DNA of 64,000 nt from Azospirillum brasilense (GTDB lineage: Bacteria; Pseudomonadota; Alphaproteobacteria; Azospirillales; Azospirillaceae). This document shows positions 59,611 through 64,000 of the stretch, in pieces (position 1 is the stretch's first letter; each line of letters starts with the position of its first letter). The position numbers and the translations under genes were made by a program. The stretch lies in NCBI RefSeq assembly GCF_001315015.1, contig NZ_CP012914.1, positions 2,352,501-2,416,500 on the forward strand, in the 5' to 3' direction. The notes beneath the pieces were generated by a model. It worked only from the letters and a program-made list of their open reading frames with translations. It had not been told where the DNA came from and searched no databases.

Positions 59611-60083
59611 GGTTTGACCTGTACCCCTTGACTGGCGAGCAGCGCGACCGTGTCCTCGGGCTGGTAGACGGTGAGCTGCGCCTTCGCCAGCTCCTCCCCG
59701 GTGCCCGCGCGCGTCACCACACAATCGAAAGACCCGATGTTCTCATCCCGGAAGACCGGCGCCACCGACACCTCCAGCCGCTCGCCGATGGCGAACCAGG
59801 GAACGGAGGCGCGGAAGTCGCGCGTGCCCAGCAGCAGCCCGAGACGGACGTCGCCGCCGGCCTCCCTGGCCTCGGCCCCGACCTGAGCGCCGCAGGTCTG
59901 CGCCATCCACTCCACGGCAACATGGGCCGGGGCGCCCCGCCCCGTCACCACGAAGGGCGCCCCTTCCCGCACGGTCAGCGCCGACACGAAGCGGCCGTCC
60001 ACCCGTCCGACCGCCTCGTCCAGCAGGATCATCGGCCGCGCGTGCGGCAGCAGATCCTCGATGGGCCACGGACACGCGCTCAT
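59607..60083 (-). CDS. 3-hydroxyacyl-ACP dehydratase, ApeP-like
   Basis: A 158-residue hot-dog dehydratase that removes water from the 3-hydroxyacyl-ACP to build the conjugated chain. LLPHARPMILLDE near the N-terminus supplies the catalytic His (H14), and HVAVEWMAQTCGAQVG has the acidic residue (E58), as in the FabA/FabZ-like ApeP group. The start at 60083 (MSACPWPIEDLLPH) is favoured over 60089 because the GGGGGG site lies 7 bases before it. It overlaps the upstream ketosynthase stop by 4 bases and the downstream reductase start by 4. Confidence 0.9.
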   Translation of the reverse strand: MSACPWPIEDLLPHARPMILLDEAVGRVDGRFVSALTVREGAPFVVTGRGAPAHVAVEWMAQTCGAQVGAEAREAGGDVRLGLLLGTRDFRASVPWFAIGERLEVSVAPVFRDENIGSFDCVVTRAGTGEELAKAQLTVYQPEDTVALLASQGVQVKP

Positions 60084-61291
60084 CGCCATTCCCCCCGGCC
60101 CAGCACCAGGGCCACGTTGCTGCCGCCGAACGCGAAGGAGTTGCTGAGCATCGCCGCCGGCCCGGCGGGAAGCCCGCCGGAGAAGGTGGCGCCGGGGCCG
60201 ATCAGGTTCAGCGGCGGGATCTCCGGGTCGGGCGCACCGTCCCACAGGTGTGGGGGCAGCCGGCCGTCCGGGTTGTGGGCCGGATTCAGCGCCAGCCAGA
60301 GGAACGCCGCCTCGCAGGCCCCGGCGGCGCCCAGCGTGTGGCCGGTCATCGCCTTGGTGGAACTGCACGGGGTCGCGTCGCCGAACAGCGCGTGCACCGC
60401 CTTGCCCTCCATGGAATCGTTCAGCGCCGTCGCGGTGCCGTGCAGGTTGACGTAGGCGATGTCCGACGGCGTCAGCCCGGCGTCGTCCAGCGCCGCCCGC
60501 ATGGCGGCGAGGGCGCCATGGCCCTCCGGGTCGGGGGCGCTGACATGGTGTGCGTCGGAGCTTTCGCCCACGCCCAGCAGCCGCACCGGGGCGTCCTCCG
60601 CGGTCAGCAGGAAGACCGCCGCCGCCTCGCCGATGTTGATGCCGTCGCGATTGGCGCTGAAGGGATTGCAGAGGCCCGCCGACACCGCCTCCAATGCGCT
60701 GAAGCCGCCGAGCGTGGTGCCGCACAGCGTGTCGGACCCACCGACGACAGCGGCGTCGCACAGCCCGGCGCGGATCAGCCGCCGGGCGGATGCGAACACC
60801 TTGCCGCTGGAGGAGCAGGCCGTCGCCACCGTGTAGGCCGGCCCCGGCAGGTCGAGCGCGCGCGCCGCAAATTCCGCTGGCCCGCCGGTGGCGAGCTGGT
60901 CGTAATGGAACGGACCCGTCCACGCGCCGTCGCGGCGCATGGCCGCGAAGCCGGCCTCCGCCTCGGCCATGCCCGAGGTGCTGGTGCCGATGATCACGGC
61001 GATCCGGTGCCGGCCGTGGCGCGCGGCCGCCGTTTCGACGGCGTCGCGGATCTGCTCCAGGGCCAGCAGCAGCAGGCGGTTGTTGCGGCAGTCGTAGGTC
61101 TCCAGCCCCGCCGGCACCGGCGGCAGCAGCGCGTCCACCGAACCCACATGCACGGCGCGGCCGGGGACGAAGCCGGAGTGCGGGCGCAGGCCGTCGCGGG
61201 TGCCGGCAAACAAGGCGTCGGCGACCGCGCCCGCCCCGGTTCCGACGGGGGTGGTGAGGCCCAGGGCGGCAAGTCCGAGCGGACGGCTCAT
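60080..61291 (-). CDS. Beta-ketoacyl-ACP synthase (second, ApeO-like)
   Basis: A 403-residue ketosynthase. Catalytic residues are all present: C159 in VATACSSSGK, H284 in VNLHGTATALND and H318 in AMTGHTLGAAGA. It is thus an active condensing enzyme rather than a chain-length factor lacking the Cys. It differs a good deal from the ketosynthase at 57662, with a shorter N-terminus (MSRPLGLAALGLTTPVG). The start overlaps the DUF3261 lipoprotein stop (ATGA). Two different ketosynthases in one operon match the aryl polyene gene order. Confidence 0.92.
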   Translation of the reverse strand: MSRPLGLAALGLTTPVGTGAGAVADALFAGTRDGLRPHSGFVPGRAVHVGSVDALLPPVPAGLETYDCRNNRLLLLALEQIRDAVETAAARHGRHRIAVIIGTSTSGMAEAEAGFAAMRRDGAWTGPFHYDQLATGGPAEFAARALDLPGPAYTVATACSSSGKVFASARRLIRAGLCDAAVVGGSDTLCGTTLGGFSALEAVSAGLCNPFSANRDGINIGEAAAVFLLTAEDAPVRLLGVGESSDAHHVSAPDPEGHGALAAMRAALDDAGLTPSDIAYVNLHGTATALNDSMEGKAVHALFGDATPCSSTKAMTGHTLGAAGACEAAFLWLALNPAHNPDGRLPPHLWDGAPDPEIPPLNLIGPGATFSGGLPAGPAAMLSNSFAFGGSNVALVLGRGEWR

Positions 61292-61890
61292 GGCGCCGCC
61301 GCCGTGGATGCCGCCATGGACTGCACCTCGATCTCGTAGCCCCAGGCGAGGTTGGCGTAGCGCAGCGTGCCGGTCCACGGCGCGCCGTCGGCCCAGCTGC
61401 GTTCGGCGTGCAGCACCTCCTTGCCGCCGATGCGCACACTGCGCCGGTGCGCATCGGCGCTCAGCGTGCCGCCCGCGGGGGCAAGCGCTTGCCGCACGAT
61501 CGCTTCGGGCCAGTACAGCACGACGATGTCGGCCAGCATGCTGCCCGGCCGCAGGGCCGGAGGCAGCCAGGGGGCCGTCTCCACCTCCAGCCCGGCATCG
61601 CTCCAGGTGACGGTCATGGCGCGGCGGCCCAAGCTGTCCACCCCGACCAGCAGGAAACGCTCCGGCGTGACGCTGATCCGGCCCTCGAAGACGAAGGTCT
61701 GGCCGTCGCGGCTGGCGGTGATGAGCTGCGCCGCCTCGACGTTCTGCCCGAGATCGGACGGGCGCGGCAGGGCCAGCGGCTCGCCGGGGGCAAGCAGCGG
61801 CGTGCTTGGGTTCGCCGGGCCGCCGCCGGGCACGGAGGCGCACGCTCCGAGCAGGAACAGGAGCGCGACCCACCCCTTATGCATGGTCAT
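61288..61890 (-). CDS. DUF3261 outer-membrane lipoprotein
   Basis: A 200-residue lipoprotein. The start at 61890 (or 61884) gives a signal ending in the lipobox LLGAC (WVALLFLLGACASVPGG). The mature part has strand-rich repeats of about 10-15 residues (TFVFEGRISVTPERFLLVGVDSLGRRAMTVTW, MLADIVVLYWPEAIVRQAL, SVRIGGKEVLHAERSW), the pattern of the DUF3261 family found in aryl polyene loci, probably involved in moving the product to the outer membrane. It overlaps the ketosynthase start by 4 bases and follows the MMPL exporter gene by 49. Confidence 0.87.
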   Translation of the reverse strand: MTMHKGWVALLFLLGACASVPGGGPANPSTPLLAPGEPLALPRPSDLGQNVEAAQLITASRDGQTFVFEGRISVTPERFLLVGVDSLGRRAMTVTWSDAGLEVETAPWLPPALRPGSMLADIVVLYWPEAIVRQALAPAGGTLSADAHRRSVRIGGKEVLHAERSWADGAPWTGTLRYANLAWGYEIEVQSMAASTAAAP

Positions 61891-61939
61891 GACGTGTGGC
61901 GATTTCCCAGAAGCGAATCTGACGTAAAGCATACACCAA

Positions 61940-64000
61940 TCAGAGTAGCCGCGCATTGTTTGTGGCTTCATTGTGGCGTGTGCCGCGCGCGGCCAGCGGT
62001 GCGAAAAGAAAGGCAATCGAGATTCCGACCAGCATGGTCACGCCGAAGCTGTGCACCGCCGGAACGGCGCTGAAGGCCAGAAGCCCGAAGGACAGCAGGG
62101 TCGTCAGCGTCGCCAGCCACACCGCCAGCATGGTCACCGGCTGCTGCTCCACGCCGCTCTCCGCGCAGAAGACGGCGTAGTCCACGCCGATGGACAGGAT
62201 CAGCACCAGTGCCATGGCATGGAAGAAAGTGAAGTCCTGGCCCATCAGCCCGACCGCCGCCGGCGCCAGGATGAGCGCCGCCGCGGGTGGCAGCAGCGCC
62301 CACAGCCCTCCTCGCCAGCCGTAGCGCCACATCAGCACGGGCAGCATCAGCAACCCCGCCAGCCCGGTCAGCAGCAGCGCCCGGTGCCGGTACTTGGCGA
62401 GCAACGCCGAGAAGTCCGCCGTCGGATTCACCAGCCGGACGCCGGCCGTGCCGGCCACCGCGGCGCGCACGGCGTCCGGATCGCTCAGCCCCTGCAAGGC
62501 CACCACGTGCAGTCCCGGCCCGAGCACGAGCTCGCGCAGGAACGGCACGCTGTCCGAGGCCAGCGCATCTCCCAAAGTCAGCACCCCCTCCGGTGCCTTG
62601 CTGTTCGGCCCCTTATCATTCGGATCGGCCGGCGGCAGGCCGAGGCTGGCGCGCTGCGCCGCCAGCAGCGGAGCGTCGAGCGCCGTGGCGACCAGCGCAC
62701 GGTTTTCGCGCTGCGTCCGGGCGGACGGCACGAAGGCGGCCGGCATCTGGTAGCCGGCGATGCTTCCCTTCGCCTTCAACCCGGCCAGCGTGGCGGCGAG
62801 ATCCTCCTGCCGCCGCAGCGCCGCCTCGTCGTCCGCGGCCTGCACCAGCAGGAACTGCGCGGCGGTGGTGGCGCCGATCAGCCGTTGGATCTCGTCCTGC
62901 TCGTGCCTCAGCTCTGCCGAGACCGCCTGCAACCGCCGGACGTCGTCGTCCGCCGACAGCCGCGCCAGCCCGACCGCTCCGGCCAGCACGCAGCCCAGCA
63001 CAAGAACGAGGCGCACGCCACGCCAGCGCCGCGCCTCCCAGAAGCTCCACAGGCCCGCCGCGGCGCGCAGCATCAAGGCGCCGTGCGTCAGCCGCCGCGC
63101 CCGGTCGAGCGACGGCAGCCACAGCACCACCGTCAGGAAGGCGCCCACCAGCCCGATGATCGAGAAGGCGGCGATCTGCCGGAGCCCCGGAAAGGGCGCC
63201 AGCATCAGCGCCGCGTAGCCGATCAACGTGGTGACCAGCCCCAGCGCGATGCCTGGCAGCACATGGCGCAGCCGGTCGCTCGGACTTCCCGACAAGGGGT
63301 CGAACAGGCTGGCGCTGTAATGCAGACTGTAGTCCACGGCCACCCCGATCAGGCTGGACCCGAACAGCAGCGCCGCCACATGCAGCTCGCCGAACAGCAG
63401 CAGGCTGCCGCTCAGCCCGACCGTCATCCCGACGCCCAGGGCCAGCAGATTGTGCAGCAGCGGCCCCGGCCGGCGGAACGCCAGCCCCACCAGCAGCATG
63501 GTGCCGACCAGCGACAGCGTGCCGAGCGTGGACGCCTCGGTGATCGCGGTCCTGGAGCCGGCGTGCGCGAAGAACACGGCGCCCAGCCGCTTCACCGCGA
63601 CGCCCGGCATGTCCCGAACGGCGTCGTCGAAGGCGCCGACCAGCCGGTCCTGCAAATCCAGCTCGAACGGTTCGCCGGCGAGCACGGCGCTGACCAGCAC
63701 CCAGGTCGTGCCGTCCTCGGTAACGCTGAGCATGCCCTCGTCGGGGGTGAGGCGCGACAGCGGGAAAGGCAGGTTGGTGAGGAAGGAGGGCAGCAGAAGG
63801 AACGGGTCGGTGCGCAGCAGTCCGGCGTCCACGAGCCCGGCGAAGCCGAACGCTTGGGACAGCGCGCGGGTGGCGACCTCCTCCCCCTTGCCGGCCGTCA
63901 GGAGCGCCCGGTCGCCATCGCTGAGCAGGCTTTGGCGATGGGGGAAGTAGAGAGCCCCCAGCCGCTTCAGCCGGTCGACGTCGATGCCCTCGCCGATCCG
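61940..64000 (-). CDS. MMPL / RND-family exporter (5' end outside window)
   Basis: The C-terminal ~686 residues of a membrane exporter of the MMPL family; the frame stays open to base 64000, so the N-terminus is missing. Two clusters of transmembrane helices are visible. The first (from TLGTLSLVGTMLLVGLAF through SLIGVAVDYSLHYSASLF to AAFSIIGLVGAFLTVVLWLP) has the GVAVDY motif, and the second (ALLLTGLAGLLMLPVLMW, MALVLILSIGVDYAVF, TLLSFGLLAFSAVPAVHSFGVTMLVGI) repeats the pattern with GVDYAVF. A periplasmic loop of about 230 residues lies between. It is the first visible gene of the minus-strand operon and likely moves the polyene lipid across the inner membrane. Confidence 0.92.
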   Translation of the reverse strand, partial: RIGEGIDVDRLKRLGALYFPHRQSLLSDGDRALLTAGKGEEVATRALSQAFGFAGLVDAGLLRTDPFLLLPSFLTNLPFPLSRLTPDEGMLSVTEDGTTWVLVSAVLAGEPFELDLQDRLVGAFDDAVRDMPGVAVKRLGAVFFAHAGSRTAITEASTLGTLSLVGTMLLVGLAFRRPGPLLHNLLALGVGMTVGLSGSLLLFGELHVAALLFGSSLIGVAVDYSLHYSASLFDPLSGSPSDRLRHVLPGIALGLVTTLIGYAALMLAPFPGLRQIAAFSIIGLVGAFLTVVLWLPSLDRARRLTHGALMLRAAAGLWSFWEARRWRGVRLVLVLGCVLAGAVGLARLSADDDVRRLQAVSAELRHEQDEIQRLIGATTAAQFLLVQAADDEAALRRQEDLAATLAGLKAKGSIAGYQMPAAFVPSARTQRENRALVATALDAPLLAAQRASLGLPPADPNDKGPNSKAPEGVLTLGDALASDSVPFLRELVLGPGLHVVALQGLSDPDAVRAAVAGTAGVRLVNPTADFSALLAKYRHRALLLTGLAGLLMLPVLMWRYGWRGGLWALLPPAAALILAPAAVGLMGQDFTFFHAMALVLILSIGVDYAVFCAESGVEQQPVTMLAVWLATLTTLLSFGLLAFSAVPAVHSFGVTMLVGISIAFLFAPLAARGTRHNEATNNARLL

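Overview
The window looks like chromosomal DNA of an alphaproteobacterium close to Azospirillum (inference). Base composition is strongly G+C-rich with codon use to match, class II (B12-dependent) ribonucleotide reductase is the reductase present, two bacteriohemerythrins suggest a microaerobic life, and many unlinked core genes (ribF, pyrE, ileS, lspA, pgi, mutL) appear. No tRNA, rRNA or CRISPR array was seen.

Layout. 1-3.5 kb: 3' end of a flagellin gene, a secreted S10 peptidase with a 15-bp minisatellite, and a bacteriohemerythrin. 3.5-13 kb: nrdJ with a candidate NrdR box, a PRC-barrel protein, a second hemerythrin, a conserved protein, an alpha/beta hydrolase, RlpA and an SDR. 13-25 kb: housekeeping genes (phaJ, ribF, a 58-aa gene, pyrE, ileS, lspA, a DUF3035 lipoprotein, an M16 peptidase pair, pgi). 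Two copies of a ~115-bp palindromic element lie at 8.3 and 18.65 kb. 25-28.5 kb: an unusual stretch with an RTX gene broken by one amber codon, an AT-rich divergent promoter region with a perfect palindrome, two unrecognised proteins, and between them an aromatic-amino-acid leader peptide with attenuator that has no aromatic biosynthesis gene behind it. 28.5-31.3 kb: mutL and a decayed IS6-family transposase. 32-37.5 kb: an AT-rich intergenic region, then a DUF4212/sodium:solute symporter pair with a cNMP/CBS/DUF294 signalling protein and a small membrane protein. This block lies between two copies of a ~50-bp sequence.

37.7-43.2 kb: a catabolic or uptake module with a cytosine-deaminase-like amidohydrolase, an NTF2-like protein, a GntR/FCD regulator and an NMT1-type ABC transporter. 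43.3-52.6 kb: a second GntR-linked module. Six genes on the minus strand (FAH-family hydrolase, alpha/beta hydrolase, amidohydrolase, HpcH/CitE-like lyase, sulfatase, exported formylglycine-generating enzyme) are divergent from a GntR/FCD regulator and an aldo/keto reductase, with a repeated ATCCAAT-type operator between them. The sulfatase carries the C-x-P-x-R motif that the adjacent enzyme would convert to formylglycine.

53-64 kb: two small lipoproteins, then part of an aryl-polyene-type cluster. It has a glycosyltransferase-acyltransferase fusion and a CrtI-like FAD enzyme on the plus strand. On the minus strand is a tightly overlapped operon: MMPL exporter (cut by the window end), DUF3261 lipoprotein, ketosynthase, dehydratase, ketoreductase, ketosynthase. 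Acyl carrier proteins and the starter ligase are not in the window and probably lie beyond base 64000.
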